Positions 16,565-26,561 are shown, numbered from the stretch's first letter. The stretch: 60,798 nt of DNA from Nitrospirota bacterium (GCA_040752355.1 JBFMHE010000024.1:1-60798); one strand, 5' to 3'. Program-made: numbers and translations. The notes: generated by a model from the sequence alone, not told the origin.

Positions 16565-18100
16565 ATGCCGCCGGCGAACCTGAATATAAGCAAGCACGAC
16601 TTTATCGACGCCCTCCGGACAGGAGAGGTCCCGCCGCTCTACCGCGAGATCCCCTACCGACGGCCCCAGGCCGTCTACGAGGCGGTATGCCGCTCGCTCG
16701 GCTCTTCGCACTGCACCATACTCCTCGAGAGCGTAAAGGGGCCGGAGACTATCGCCCGGTACTCTTTTATCGCCTTCGATCCCTATCTTGTCCTCACGGC
16801 AAAGGACGGCGAAGTGAGGGTGAGCGCCGGCGCACGGGAGGCGGTCTCTTTCAGGCCTCCGCTCGACCGCCTGAAGGAGCTCGTCGGGGCGTATCCCCAG
16901 AAGCCCGCCGCGGGGCTCCCGCCGTTTCAGGGAGGGGCCGTCGGGCTGCTGAGCTACGATTTCGTGCGGTACATCGAGGATATCCCGGGGAGCGCCGTCG
17001 ATGACCTCCGCATACCCGACCTGCACTTCATGATGGCGGATCGCGTGATCGCCTTTGATCACAGGGAGGAGAGGGCATGGATGATCGTTGCGCCCGGCGC
17101 ACGCGCAATGGACCTCGGATACCGGGATATCGCCGCCGTCGACTTCGGCGCGGCATACGACGAGGCGGAGGAGGTGCTCCGGCGGTTCGGCGATCTGCTG
17201 GGGGGGAAGCTGCCGGCGCCGGAAAGCGGTCCGGACGCAGCGCTCCCTGCCGGTCGCACTGAGTCGCGGCCGGCAGGGCTTACCTACGAGCTCTCCAAGC
17301 AGCAGTATATGGATATGGTGGCAAGGGCGAAGGAGTATATTGCTGCCGGCGACATATTCCAGGCGAACCTGTCCCAGCGCATTGCGGCCTCCATAGGAAG
17401 CGCACGTCCCTGGGATATCTACCGGCTGCTCAGCGCCATCAACCCCTCACCCTTTGCGGCATTCGCCGACTTCGGCGCCTATTCCCTTGTCAGCTCCTCC
17501 CCGGAGCGGCTGGTGCGCGTCAGGGACGGCATTATCGATACGCGCCCCATTGCCGGCACGAGGCCGAGAGGAAAGGACCGGGACGAGGATGAGGCCCTGC
17601 GGGCGGAGCTGCTGCTGAATGCAAAAGAGCGGGCCGAGCATATCATGCTCATCGACCTCGAGCGGAACGATATAGGCAGGATTTCCGAATACGGCAGCGT
17701 CACGGTCGACGAATTGATGATTACGGAAGAGTATTCTCACGTGATCCACATCGTCTCGAATGTGAAGGGGCGGCTGAAAAAAGAGAGCAGCTGCTTCGAC
17801 GTCATCAAGGCGGCCTTTCCCGGCGGCACCATCACCGGCGTGCCGAAGGTGCGATGCATGGAGATCATCGATGAGCTCGAGCCGGTGCGGCGGGGCCCCT
17901 ATACCGGCTCGCTCGGCTATATCGGGTTTGCCGGCACGATGGACCTCAATATCGTCATAAGGACCTTTGTGGTGAAGGACGGAACCGCCTATGTCCAGGC
18001 AGGCGCGGGGATCGTCGCCGACTCGGACCCTGAGCGCGAATACTACGAAACGCTCAAGAAGGCAGAGGCGCTGCTGAGGACGCTCGAGCACCTCCGCTGA
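16565..18100 (+). CDS. Anthranilate synthase / aminodeoxychorismate synthase component I
   Basis: 511 residues with the chorismate-binding fold: FIAFDPYLVLTA at the N-terminus, SSSPERLVRV, PIAGTRPRGK, MLIDLERNDIGRI and FPGGTITGVPKVRCMEIID. The motif PIAGTRP has Ala where E. coli PabB has its active-site Lys (PIKGTRP), which points to TrpE (anthranilate, tryptophan path). The phrase DLERND is common in PabB-like proteins, and no trpG/pabA or trp gene is adjacent, so I leave the symbol open. No clear ribosome site is seen before the ATG. Confidence 0.85.
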   Translation: MPPANLNISKHDFIDALRTGEVPPLYREIPYRRPQAVYEAVCRSLGSSHCTILLESVKGPETIARYSFIAFDPYLVLTAKDGEVRVSAGAREAVSFRPPLDRLKELVGAYPQKPAAGLPPFQGGAVGLLSYDFVRYIEDIPGSAVDDLRIPDLHFMMADRVIAFDHREERAWMIVAPGARAMDLGYRDIAAVDFGAAYDEAEEVLRRFGDLLGGKLPAPESGPDAALPAGRTESRPAGLTYELSKQQYMDMVARAKEYIAAGDIFQANLSQRIAASIGSARPWDIYRLLSAINPSPFAAFADFGAYSLVSSSPERLVRVRDGIIDTRPIAGTRPRGKDRDEDEALRAELLLNAKERAEHIMLIDLERNDIGRISEYGSVTVDELMITEEYSHVIHIVSNVKGRLKKESSCFDVIKAAFPGGTITGVPKVRCMEIIDELEPVRRGPYTGSLGYIGFAGTMDLNIVIRTFVVKDGTAYVQAGAGIVADSDPEREYYETLKKAEALLRTLEHLR

Positions 18101-18191
18101 TCCCCTGGAACGCTCCTTGTTGCATCACCCGCAGTGAATAGTGTATGGTACATCGGACTGCTGAACAGCACATGACTACCGGAACGGAAAT

Positions 18192-19991
18192 ATGAGAGTC
18201 CCCTTTTCCCAGAGGCTCGCGACACGGCTCTTCATCCTGCCCCTCCTGATCACGCTGCTGGTCATTGCCGCCGGCGGCATCGGGCTCTATTTTTTCAGCC
18301 CCCTTCACCTGCTGTCGGATATGCACCGTCTGCACCTTCTCAACCTGACCTCTGAAAAGAAGATGCTCCTGGATACCTGGTTCGAGCAGAGTACCCGCTC
18401 CGTCGACTATCTCTCCCGGAGCGTCCAGCTCAGGAGTGCCGCAGCAGTGTTCCGCACGCCGCCGGCGGGAGAGGCGGCCAAAGAGGGGATATCGCCGAAA
18501 GCGGCAAAGGCCCTCGCAGAGCTCTTCCCTGTTGCACCGTTCAGGGTGGTTGCCGTTCTGTCGAAGCAAGGCAAAGTCATAGCGAGCAGCCAGAAAGAGC
18601 TCGAGGGCGGGGACTGGTCGGATAGAGACTTTTTCGAACGTGCTGCGGACCTTAAGGACGCTGCCGTTGTGGGACTGTATGATTACGGCAACCCGGACAG
18701 CGGTATCATTTTCCTCGCGCCCCTGGCCGATGCAAAGGGCGATACCGCGGGGTTCCTCTACTGCCTTGCCGGCCTGGAAAAGGTAGCGAGGCTCTTGCAG
18801 GTGGAGAGCCCTCTTTACAAGACCGGAAAGGTGGAGCTGATCGACCGGGAAGGCAATATCGTGGCGACCAAAAGCGGCGCCCCGGCAAGAAAGGTCAGGT
18901 ACAACCTCCCGAGGGCGGCGGATGAACGCCCTCTTCGTTTCAAGGAGCGGTTCTTCTACTCCCTCAGGTCCCTTGACCACGCGCCGTTCCGGCTCATCAG
19001 TACGGTTGAACGCTCGGAGGTGATGCTTCCCTTTACCCTCCTTGCCGCCTTCTCCGCGCTCTGCCTCGGTGCTCTCCTTGCGGTGGTGCTCGTCCAGGGG
19101 CTCATTGCAGCGCCGCGCCGCATCACGAGGCCGGTGGCGAAGCTTGCCGGCATGAGCAAGCTCATTGCTGCCGGCACCCTCGATATCGAGCTGGGAAAAG
19201 AGTACCGGGGTGAGCTGCAGGAGCTGAAGAAGGCTCTCGAGGCCATGGTCGAGGAGCTGAAGGCAAAGGAGACGAGCTTCAGGGAGAGCAAGGCGCCGGG
19301 GGAGATCGTCGTCAGGCCTGTCTGGTACCCGAGCATCATCTCCCACGAGGTGCGGGCCCCTTTGCAGCATATGGCCGGCGAGCTGGAGCGCCTCACCGCC
19401 TCGGAGCAGGGGCTTTCGGAGCAAGGCAGGCGGCTGTGTGACGAGGTGCGCGATACCGCGTACGATCTCTTATGGCTCATCAACAGCCTTCTCGATCTCC
19501 TCAAGCTCGAAGCAGGGGGGAGCCTTGTTGCTCCCGAGGAGTTCAATTTCTGCGACCTCCTGGGAGAGGTCGAGGAGCGGGCGCGTCGGCTCATAGGGGG
19601 CAAGGAGATCACCCTGGTCGTGGATTGCCACGAGGTGTTTACGTCCAAGGCGGTCTCCGCGGACCGGCAGCGGCTGCGACAGATTCTCTTCACCCTCGTC
19701 AGCGCCGCAGCCAAGAATACCGCAGTGGGGACCATTACGATCCTGTCGTCGGAGAGCATACGGGAGGGCATCTCCTCCATCGAAGTCTCGATAGCCGATA
19801 CAGGGAAGGGACTCGACCGTGAAGTGCTGGACCGCCTTGCCGGCGACGACTCCCTCGCCTCCCTGCCCCTCAGCATCATCATAGCGAAGAGGATGACCGA
19901 GCTCCTCGGCGGCAGAATCGAGATCGAGAGCGAGCCGGGCAAGGGGTCGGCCGTCACCGTGACGGTCCCGACGAAGGCGATCATCTATTAG
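18192..19991 (+). CDS. Membrane sensor histidine kinase with a degenerate ATP-binding site
   Basis: 599 residues. Transmembrane helices at about 12-34 and 281-303 enclose a periplasmic sensor domain of the Cache type. A HAMP-like linker (about 304-360) leads to an H-box with His385 (IISHEVRAPLQHM) and a catalytic domain with DTGKGLD and EPGKGSAVTV. The N-box is altered: LFTLVSAAAKNT has Thr501 and Ala505 where kinases have Asn (NLLSNAIKFT), and the usual GLGLAI loop reads LPLSIIIAK. Kinase activity is doubtful. No response regulator gene is adjacent. Confidence 0.8.
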   Translation: MRVPFSQRLATRLFILPLLITLLVIAAGGIGLYFFSPLHLLSDMHRLHLLNLTSEKKMLLDTWFEQSTRSVDYLSRSVQLRSAAAVFRTPPAGEAAKEGISPKAAKALAELFPVAPFRVVAVLSKQGKVIASSQKELEGGDWSDRDFFERAADLKDAAVVGLYDYGNPDSGIIFLAPLADAKGDTAGFLYCLAGLEKVARLLQVESPLYKTGKVELIDREGNIVATKSGAPARKVRYNLPRAADERPLRFKERFFYSLRSLDHAPFRLISTVERSEVMLPFTLLAAFSALCLGALLAVVLVQGLIAAPRRITRPVAKLAGMSKLIAAGTLDIELGKEYRGELQELKKALEAMVEELKAKETSFRESKAPGEIVVRPVWYPSIISHEVRAPLQHMAGELERLTASEQGLSEQGRRLCDEVRDTAYDLLWLINSLLDLLKLEAGGSLVAPEEFNFCDLLGEVEERARRLIGGKEITLVVDCHEVFTSKAVSADRQRLRQILFTLVSAAAKNTAVGTITILSSESIREGISSIEVSIADTGKGLDREVLDRLAGDDSLASLPLSIIIAKRMTELLGGRIEIESEPGKGSAVTVTVPTKAIIY

Positions 19992-20151
19992 GGGCGGCCG
20001 GACCCGGTGAGTTGAAGATTGCCCGGGATTCTGTTAATATGAGTAATTGTTCTGAAAGTATAATTATTGCCTGTAAGAAGCATATGCAGTGATCCTGAAG
20101 GCATCCTGAAGGACAATCGCGGGGGAGGAATGAAAAAGGGGGTCGCAGAGC

Positions 20152-21558
20152 GTGAGTAATGAAAAACAGAACATGTCGTTCGTTGACAGGATATGGAGCT
20201 TCTTTTCGTCCATAACCCTTGCCATCGTTGTTTTCACGGTCATTTCTCTTACGTCTATCGTAGGCACTATCCTCGAGCAGGGGGCTGCGCCGGAGCGTAA
20301 TATCAAGCTGCTCACCAAATTCTTCGGCGAGTCGTCGCCGACGGTCTATCGCATCCTCGATACGCTCGGCTTCACCAATATGTTCCACTCCTGGTGGTTC
20401 ATCGCGCTGCTCTTTATTTTCGCGGCGAATATCATCGTCTGCTCCCTCGACCGGCTGCCGAAGATTTGGAAACTGACGAAGGAGCCGATCAAGCCCCTTA
20501 CCCCAGAACAGTTCGCGGTAATGCCTATCAAACGCGAGGCGACGCTCAAGGACAAGCCCGACAAGGCGCGGGAGTCTGTCGAAGCCGCCATGAAAAAGGC
20601 GGGCTTTGCCCTCGCTGCCCACCAGGACGAGAACGGGATGCAGCTCTATGCCGAAAAGGGCAGGTACAGCCGCCTCGGCGTCTATGTCACCCATCTCAGC
20701 ATCCTCTTAATCTTCATCGGCGCGCTTATCGGTGTCTTTTTCGGATTCAATGCATCCCTGAATCTCCTCGAGGGCACGGCCTCCGATGTCGCCTACCGCG
20801 GGAGCGCCGAAAAGACGGTGCCGCTGGGGTTTACGATCCGCTGCGATGACTTCAATGTCTCCTTTTATGACAACACGGACACGCCCAAGGCCTTCAACAG
20901 CTGGCTGACGGTCATCGAGAACGGCAGAGAGGTGCTGAAGAAGCAGATCGACGTGAACAATCCGCTCAAGTACAAGGGCATCACCTTTTACCAGTCGAGC
21001 TACGGTTTCTCTCCGAGCAGGGACTCGCTCTTCGTCTTCAATCTCACCTCTCCCACGGGAAGAACCGAATCGGTCAGCCTCAAGTTCGGCGGCACCTTCT
21101 CGATCCCCGGGACCGCGGTGACGGGGCGCATCGTCGATTTCAGCCCGGCCCTCGGGCAGGATCCGTCGGGCAGACTGTTCACCTATGCGGAGATGATGAA
21201 CAACCCCGCGGTATTCGTGGAGCTCTCCGAAGGCGGGAAGGTCAAGTACAACCAATGGATACTCAAGCGCTATCCCCAGACCTGGAGACTGCCCGACGGC
21301 ATTGTCGAGTTCGTCGATCTCTGGGGCGCGCAATATACGGGCCTGCAGGTGCGGAGGGACCCCGGCGTCTGGATCGTCTATCTCGGCTGTCTTGTTATGG
21401 CCATCGGCCTTTATGCATCGTTTTTCATGAGCCATTCGCGGGTGTGGGTCAGGCTCAGGGAGGAGAAGGGCGCTACCAAGGCCATCTTTGCCGCCTCCAC
21501 CAACAAGAACAGGCTGTCTTTCGAGCAGAAGATAGACAGGGCAATCAAGAGTCTCTAG
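20152..21558 (+). CDS. resB: Cytochrome c biogenesis protein ResB (Ccs1)
   Basis: 468 residues. Three N-terminal transmembrane helices (about 18-38, 80-100, 178-200) and one near the C-terminus (about 408-428) surround a large periplasmic domain (VNNPLKYKGITFYQSSYG). Together with CcsB it forms the system II haem export and ligation complex that attaches haem to apocytochrome c. The start is a GTG with a weak ribosome site. ccsB follows 21 bp later. Confidence 0.92.
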   Translation: MSNEKQNMSFVDRIWSFFSSITLAIVVFTVISLTSIVGTILEQGAAPERNIKLLTKFFGESSPTVYRILDTLGFTNMFHSWWFIALLFIFAANIIVCSLDRLPKIWKLTKEPIKPLTPEQFAVMPIKREATLKDKPDKARESVEAAMKKAGFALAAHQDENGMQLYAEKGRYSRLGVYVTHLSILLIFIGALIGVFFGFNASLNLLEGTASDVAYRGSAEKTVPLGFTIRCDDFNVSFYDNTDTPKAFNSWLTVIENGREVLKKQIDVNNPLKYKGITFYQSSYGFSPSRDSLFVFNLTSPTGRTESVSLKFGGTFSIPGTAVTGRIVDFSPALGQDPSGRLFTYAEMMNNPAVFVELSEGGKVKYNQWILKRYPQTWRLPDGIVEFVDLWGAQYTGLQVRRDPGVWIVYLGCLVMAIGLYASFFMSHSRVWVRLREEKGATKAIFAASTNKNRLSFEQKIDRAIKSL

Positions 21559-21579
21559 GCTTTCAAGGAGGATTTCTTT

Positions 21580-22662
21580 ATGGACAGTTCCCAGTTTTTC
21601 GGTATCGCGAGCATCGCCTATATCCTTGCAATGGTTTCGTATATAGCGTATCTCGTCTTCAGGAACGGGACTATCGGCATCATTGCGACGACGATCACCG
21701 CCGCAGGTCTGGCGTCCCAGACCATCGCGTTCATCCTGCGCGGCATCGAGTTCCACGGCATCGGGCAGATGGGGTTCATGAGGGCGATTCCGCTGACCAA
21801 CCTCTATGAATCGCTCGTCTTCTTTGTCTGGTGTCTCATCGGCGGCTATCTCATCATAGAATGGAAGTACAAGAGCCGCTCCTTCGGCGCCTTTATAACG
21901 CCCATAGCGGGTATGGCCCTCGCCTTTATCGATATATCGGGGATGGACAAGAGCATCCATCCGCTTATCCCCGCGCTCCAGAGCAACTGGCTCCTGGCCC
22001 ATGTGACCATGAGCTTCATCGCCTACGCTACATTCGCGATCTCCTTTGCAACGGCGATCATGTACCTCGCCGTTACCACAGACAAGAAGGACGCTTCCTA
22101 TTCGTTCTGGACCATTACCCTCGGCGTCTTCCTGGCGATCCTGATCGGCATGGGAATCGACTTTCTCGTCTTCCGGGTGGCGGAGAGCTCTCCCGAGGCG
22201 TTCATCAAGAGCCATCTCTTCAAGGCGACCTTCAGGAACAGCTCGGGCTTCATCGCGGCGCTCAGCTATGCCGCCGCTGCAGGATTCATCTTCATCGTCT
22301 GGAAGTACGGCTCGGCGCTCAAGAGGATCATCACCTCCTTCTCCATCGAACCGGACCTGCTCGACGATCTGACCTACAAGAACATCGCCATCGGTTTTCC
22401 CATATTCACCCTCGGCGGCCTCATCTTCGGGGCTATATGGGCTGACCAGGCCTGGGGCAGGTACTGGAGCTGGGACCCGAAGGAGACCTGGTCGCTGATC
22501 ACCTGGTTCGTCTACGCCTTCTATCTCCATGCCCGGTTCCTGAGGGGATGGCGCGGCGCCAACATCGCGATGGTAGCCGTCGTCGGGTTCATCAGCACGA
22601 TCTTCACCTATCTCGGCGTCAACCTTCTCCTCAGCGGTCTCCACTCGTACGGAGGGCAATAG
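21580..22662 (+). CDS. ccsB: Cytochrome c biogenesis protein CcsB/CcsA (ResC)
   Basis: 360 residues, mostly transmembrane (about eight helices), with the haem-binding tryptophan-rich motif WAdQAWGRYWSWDPKETW and His residues in flanking loops. Partner of ResB in system II maturation. Starts behind AAGGAGG. The thioredoxin-like lipoprotein at 9889 is a plausible thiol reductant for the same pathway. Confidence 0.94.
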   Translation: MDSSQFFGIASIAYILAMVSYIAYLVFRNGTIGIIATTITAAGLASQTIAFILRGIEFHGIGQMGFMRAIPLTNLYESLVFFVWCLIGGYLIIEWKYKSRSFGAFITPIAGMALAFIDISGMDKSIHPLIPALQSNWLLAHVTMSFIAYATFAISFATAIMYLAVTTDKKDASYSFWTITLGVFLAILIGMGIDFLVFRVAESSPEAFIKSHLFKATFRNSSGFIAALSYAAAAGFIFIVWKYGSALKRIITSFSIEPDLLDDLTYKNIAIGFPIFTLGGLIFGAIWADQAWGRYWSWDPKETWSLITWFVYAFYLHARFLRGWRGANIAMVAVVGFISTIFTYLGVNLLLSGLHSYGGQ

Positions 22663-22783
22663 GACAAGTGGGAGGCAGGAACGGAGAAGTAGGAGGCAAG
22701 GATAAAACTCTTTACCTCTTACCTCTCACCTCTTCCCTCCTATTTTCTGCCTTTTACCGCTCATTTCTCAGTTCTCATTTGTC
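22663..22783. other. Short-period purine/pyrimidine repeat tract between ccsB and tsaD
   Basis: The gap holds a degenerate run of GGAGGCA/AGGAGG units followed by CTCTTACCTCT-type units (about 22670-22745), giving weak self-complementarity. No gene is seen. It looks like a small dispersed low-complexity repeat. Confidence 0.4.
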
Positions 22784-23785
22784 ATGTATATTCTCGGTAT
22801 AGATACCTCATGTGACGATACCTCGGCGGCGGTGCTCGGCGACGGGGATACGATGCTCTCGAACATCATCTCGTCCCAGACGGAGATCCATAAGAAGTAC
22901 GGCGGCATCGTCCCGGAGCTCGCCTCGCGACGGCACATAGAGATGATATGGCCCGTCACCGATGAAGCGCTGCATGCGGCAGGGATCACCCTGGAGGCGC
23001 TCGATGCGATCGCCGTCTGCCACGGCCCGGGGCTGATCGGCTCGCTGCTCGTCGGGAGCGGCTTTGCGAAGGCGGTCTCCTATGCGCGGCGCATTCCCCT
23101 CGTTGCGGTCAATCATCTGGAGGGGCATATCTTCTCGGCTTTTCTCGAAGAGCGGAAGCCGGAGCTCCCTTTCTTATCTCTCATCGCCTCGGGCGGCCAT
23201 ACGAGCCTGTATGTCGTGCATGACTTCGGCAGGTACGAAGAGCTCGGCAGGACCAGGGACGACGCCGCCGGAGAGGCGTACGACAAGATCGCGAAGCTCC
23301 TCGGGCTCGGTTATCCCGGCGGGCCGGTAATCGACAGGCTGGCGAAAGAGGGAGACCCCAGGGCCTTCGACTTCCCCCGCGCCTATGTCCCCGAGTCTTT
23401 CGATTTCAGCTTCAGCGGGCTCAAGACCGCGGTGAAACTGACGGTCGAAAAGGATCCCGTGCTCCTTGCCGATCAGCGCCGCCTGCGGGATCTCGCGGCC
23501 TCTTTCCAGGCAGCGGTCGTCGATGTCCTGGTGAGAAAGGTGGAGTGGGCCATTGCCAAAAAAGGCATGCGGACAGTCACGCTCTCGGGCGGCGTCGCCG
23601 CAAACAGCGCACTGCGGACGCGTATGCAGGCGATGGCCGAGGAGCGGGAGGTCGGGCTCTTCCTCCCCTCGATACGCCTCTGCACCGACAACGCCGCCAT
23701 GATCGCCGCTGCCGGATACCGCAGATTCATCCGGGGCGAACGGGCCGGTATCGACCTGAACCCCAAGGCATACCTTCCGCTGTAA
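22784..23785 (+). CDS. tsaD: tRNA threonylcarbamoyltransferase TsaD
   Basis: 333 residues of the Kae1/YgjD family: ILGIDTSCDDTSAAV for nucleotide binding, the metal motif HLEGH (about 109-113), SGGHTSLYVV and SGGVAANSALR. It transfers the threonylcarbamoyl group to A37 of ANN-reading tRNAs, with TsaB and TsaE. Those partners are not in the window. Confidence 0.96.
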   Translation: MYILGIDTSCDDTSAAVLGDGDTMLSNIISSQTEIHKKYGGIVPELASRRHIEMIWPVTDEALHAAGITLEALDAIAVCHGPGLIGSLLVGSGFAKAVSYARRIPLVAVNHLEGHIFSAFLEERKPELPFLSLIASGGHTSLYVVHDFGRYEELGRTRDDAAGEAYDKIAKLLGLGYPGGPVIDRLAKEGDPRAFDFPRAYVPESFDFSFSGLKTAVKLTVEKDPVLLADQRRLRDLAASFQAAVVDVLVRKVEWAIAKKGMRTVTLSGGVAANSALRTRMQAMAEEREVGLFLPSIRLCTDNAAMIAAAGYRRFIRGERAGIDLNPKAYLPL

Positions 23786-23845
23786 AAGATAGAAGAGCTA
23801 AGGCCCTCTCCCCGCTCATTGTGTTAAATACTTTGAAGTTAATGA

Positions 23846-24859
23846 TCACTTATTTTTCTTTATGATGAGCCGGAAGTTGGGCCGGTCCGAGGGGCCCCAT
23901 AAATATTTGTACTCCTCCCTGCCGCGCAGAAAATCGACCTCCCGTATGCCCTCGTCGATCGCCTCCTCTATTGCCCCCCAGAGGATGAACTTGCCCGGGC
24001 TGAGCGGCGCGGTCCCGGGATCGAATCCGCTCAGGTAGCAGTAGAGGCGCCCCCGTGCTGCAAAGGAGTAGAGCGCGGCGATGATCTTTTCCTCCAGTCT
24101 GAGCACACGGAGCCTCAGCCAGCCGAGTCCGAGAAATCCTGCCGCCACCTCCCTATGGAACTCCGCGAGGCGCGGATCGGCCAGTACCCCGCTCTGGCCC
24201 CGCTGCTCCCAGACGGCGCGGTGCAATCTGAACAGGGCATCGAGAAACACGGAGAGAGTCGCGGCAGTCGCATGCCCGGTGGTGATCTCGCCCCGTTGCC
24301 GCAAACCGTTGGCGGTCTTCCTGAGCCGCTTCCTGGAGCGCGCCGTCAGGCGCGAGCGAAAGGCGGCGACGGTCTCGGGCAGCTCCAGGAGGGGGCATAC
24401 TTCCATAACGGACCGCTCGGCACAGAGACCCGGAGGAGGCACTGCAGCGAGCAGGGGGGACTCCCGGCGGAGCTCCTGGAAATCGCAGAGGTCCCATCGC
24501 GACCGCTCCGACAGGAGATGCTCGAAGATCATGCCCGTCCCCGGGGCGGCGAGGCCGGGTTCGAGGATGATATCGAGGTAGTCCGAGATGCCGCTCCCCA
24601 TCAGCGCTACCCGGTTCTCTCCCTCCTCATGCGTGAAGATGAAGAACGGCGCAATGCCTGCGAGATGTCCCTCGCAGCGGAGCGCGAGCGCGAAGGGCCG
24701 GCCATTGCCGAAGTACTTCCACCAGGGCAGAAGCCACTCCGGCGACTGAAAAGGCGTGGCATAAGGACACCGCTCCCATAAGGCCGACCATTCGGGACGG
24801 AGCGCCTCGAAGGCGGCGTTATCGGTGATCTCTTCGAGCTCCAGCTGCTGAACGATCAT
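23846..24859 (-). CDS. GNAT-fold acyltransferase, CelD/BcsL or FemAB type
   Basis: About 337 residues on the minus strand. The pattern FQSPEWLLPWWKYFG, the central SRKRLRKTANGLRQRG and the C-terminal VDFLRGREEYKYLWG are typical of the large double-GNAT proteins annotated as BioF2-like or CelD-like acetyltransferases. Such proteins are often linked to polysaccharide or envelope modification; the substrate here is unknown. The start at 24859 matches the conserved domain, but the frame runs to 24940 and the ribosome site is unclear. Confidence 0.75.
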   Translation of the reverse strand: MIVQQLELEEITDNAAFEALRPEWSALWERCPYATPFQSPEWLLPWWKYFGNGRPFALALRCEGHLAGIAPFFIFTHEEGENRVALMGSGISDYLDIILEPGLAAPGTGMIFEHLLSERSRWDLCDFQELRRESPLLAAVPPPGLCAERSVMEVCPLLELPETVAAFRSRLTARSRKRLRKTANGLRQRGEITTGHATAATLSVFLDALFRLHRAVWEQRGQSGVLADPRLAEFHREVAAGFLGLGWLRLRVLRLEEKIIAALYSFAARGRLYCYLSGFDPGTAPLSPGKFILWGAIEEAIDEGIREVDFLRGREEYKYLWGPSDRPNFRLIIKKNK

Positions 24860-24997
24860 GGCGGTTCTCGTCCGACTCCCCCTCCTCATTCCGTCAGGCA
24901 CTCTTATATCGATTATAGAGCCGAAAGCGGAACGCTGCAATGAGCGGAAAGGGTATGGTAGAATTCACATTCAACCTGCACCCGTCTGGAGGAACCA

Positions 24998-25480
24998 ATG
25001 CTCATCGGAATTATTGCTGACACGCACGACCATCTCGATAACCTGAGAAAGGCGGTCGAGCTCTTCATCGCGCGGAACGTGGAGCGGATCATTCATGCAG
25101 GAGATTTCACCTCTCCCTTTACCTGGCGGGTGCTCAAGCATTTCCCGGGAGAGATCACCGGGGTCTTCGGGAACAACGACGGCGAGCGGGTCCTGCTGAA
25201 GAAGCTCTACCAGGAGAGAATCTATACGCAGCCGTACGTTGTGACCCTTCATGACCGCCGTATCGTGGTGATGCATGAGCCCGATGTGGTGGACGCCCTT
25301 GCCGACAGCGGCCACTTCGATCTCGTCGTATACGGGCACACGCACGAGCCGGTCATGAAGAGAGTGAAGAATACGCTGGTCGTGAACCCCGGAGAAGCCT
25401 GCGGTTGGCTCTACGGGAGGCCGACGGTGGCGGTCGTCGATCTCGGGCGCATGGAGGGAGAGATCGTCGCGCTGTCCTGA
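24998..25480 (+). CDS. YfcE/MJ0936-type metallophosphoesterase
   Basis: 160 residues with the full set of two-metal phosphoesterase motifs: IIADTHDH, IHAGDF, GVFGNNDGE, VVMHEP and YGHTHEP, followed by VNPGEACGW. Relatives are Mn-dependent phosphodiesterases of uncertain natural substrate. Ribosome site GGAGG precedes the ATG. Confidence 0.92.
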   Translation: MLIGIIADTHDHLDNLRKAVELFIARNVERIIHAGDFTSPFTWRVLKHFPGEITGVFGNNDGERVLLKKLYQERIYTQPYVVTLHDRRIVVMHEPDVVDALADSGHFDLVVYGHTHEPVMKRVKNTLVVNPGEACGWLYGRPTVAVVDLGRMEGEIVALS

Positions 25481-25508
25481 GCGTTCGACAAGAAGGCAGG
25501 AGCGTTTT

Positions 25509-26561
25509 TCAGTCAGGGGCGGTGAGATTGCTGCATATGATCCAAGCGATATGCTCCGCTTGCCGCGTCTCCTCCCCATCGGTGAATGCGACAACTGTCA
25601 GAGGGTATCTTCCTGTGCGGAAATGAAAGGCTGCGGCGGAGCAGCCCGGGCCCGAGCCGGTGTGGCCATACAGCGGGCCGCAGGGGGATTCGGCGATCAT
25701 CAGGCCGAGACCGTACCCTGGGTCGATAAACATCGGATGGGATGCGGCGCTCCCGACCGGGACCTTCTCGCACATGCGATCGAGGAGGACAGAAGGAAAG
25801 AGCCTGCCTGCAAAGAGCGAATGACAGAAGATCGAGACCTCCGCAGCGGTCGATGCAACGACCCCCGCAGGAATCCAGCCGGGATCATAGGAGGAGCGGA
25901 CCTCCTTCGCCTCCCCGTCTCCGCCGAGATAGGGGCTCGGGCCGAAGGTGAGATCTCCCAGATCGGCGGGAGTCTCCGGAACAGCGGTATTGCAGAGCCC
26001 GAGCGGATCGAAAATCTCGCCCTTGAGCACCGCGCCGTAGCTCGCGCCGCGCACGGTCTCGATGAGGCGGCGGAGCAGCATATAGCCGATATTCGAGTAG
26101 TGCCAGCCGTGGCCGGGCTCGAAGAGGAGCCTCTCTGCATGGGTGCGCGCCAGGAATTCATCGAACGTCCACGGCCTCTCTCCGCGGCGAACTGCAGTAT
26201 GGTATTCGGCAAGGTCGCCGTAGTCGGGAAGTCCGCTCGTATGCTGCAGGCACTGGCGCACGGTGATACGGTCGCCATGCGGTATGTCCGGCACCCAGCG
26301 TCCTATCGGCGCATCCAGCTGCAGCTCCCCCGAAGCAACGAGCCTCAGCACCGCGGCAGCGGTGAAGGTCTTCGAGATGCTGTAGGCCGGGAAGCGGGCT
26401 TGTGCGGTGAAGAGAGAAGCTGTCTCCAGCTCGGAGCGTGAGGCGACAAAGGCGAGCAGGCTCGACTCGTAACGGGCGGCGATCGATGCTGCCCGCGCTG
26501 AACGCACGCCCTGTTCGCGGTCGAGATAGGACTGCACTTGTTTGATCGCAGGAATTCGCAC
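25509..26561 (-). CDS. Serine hydrolase of the class C beta-lactamase / esterase family
   Basis: 350 residues. SxxK (SISKTF, about 82-85) provides the nucleophile, YSN (WHYSNIGYML) the second motif, and HTGSGPG the third (KTG position). No signal peptide is visible, so it is more likely a cytoplasmic esterase or peptidase than a secreted beta-lactamase. There is no co-directional partner closer than the beta-CASP nuclease, 134 bp downstream. Confidence 0.88.
   Translation of the reverse strand: MRIPAIKQVQSYLDREQGVRSARAASIAARYESSLLAFVASRSELETASLFTAQARFPAYSISKTFTAAAVLRLVASGELQLDAPIGRWVPDIPHGDRITVRQCLQHTSGLPDYGDLAEYHTAVRRGERPWTFDEFLARTHAERLLFEPGHGWHYSNIGYMLLRRLIETVRGASYGAVLKGEIFDPLGLCNTAVPETPADLGDLTFGPSPYLGGDGEAKEVRSSYDPGWIPAGVVASTAAEVSIFCHSLFAGRLFPSVLLDRMCEKVPVGSAASHPMFIDPGYGLGLMIAESPCGPLYGHTGSGPGCSAAAFHFRTGRYPLTVVAFTDGEETRQAEHIAWIICSNLTAPD

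Noticed and set aside
16565-18100. Firm assignment as TrpE or as PabB
   Set aside because: PIAGTRP favours TrpE, but DLERND and the absence of trp neighbours leave PabB possible.
20707-22659. 650-codon open frame on the minus strand opposite resB/ccsB
   Set aside because: It lies fully under two well-identified genes and has the Asp/Glu/Arg-rich look of a GC-rich antisense frame.
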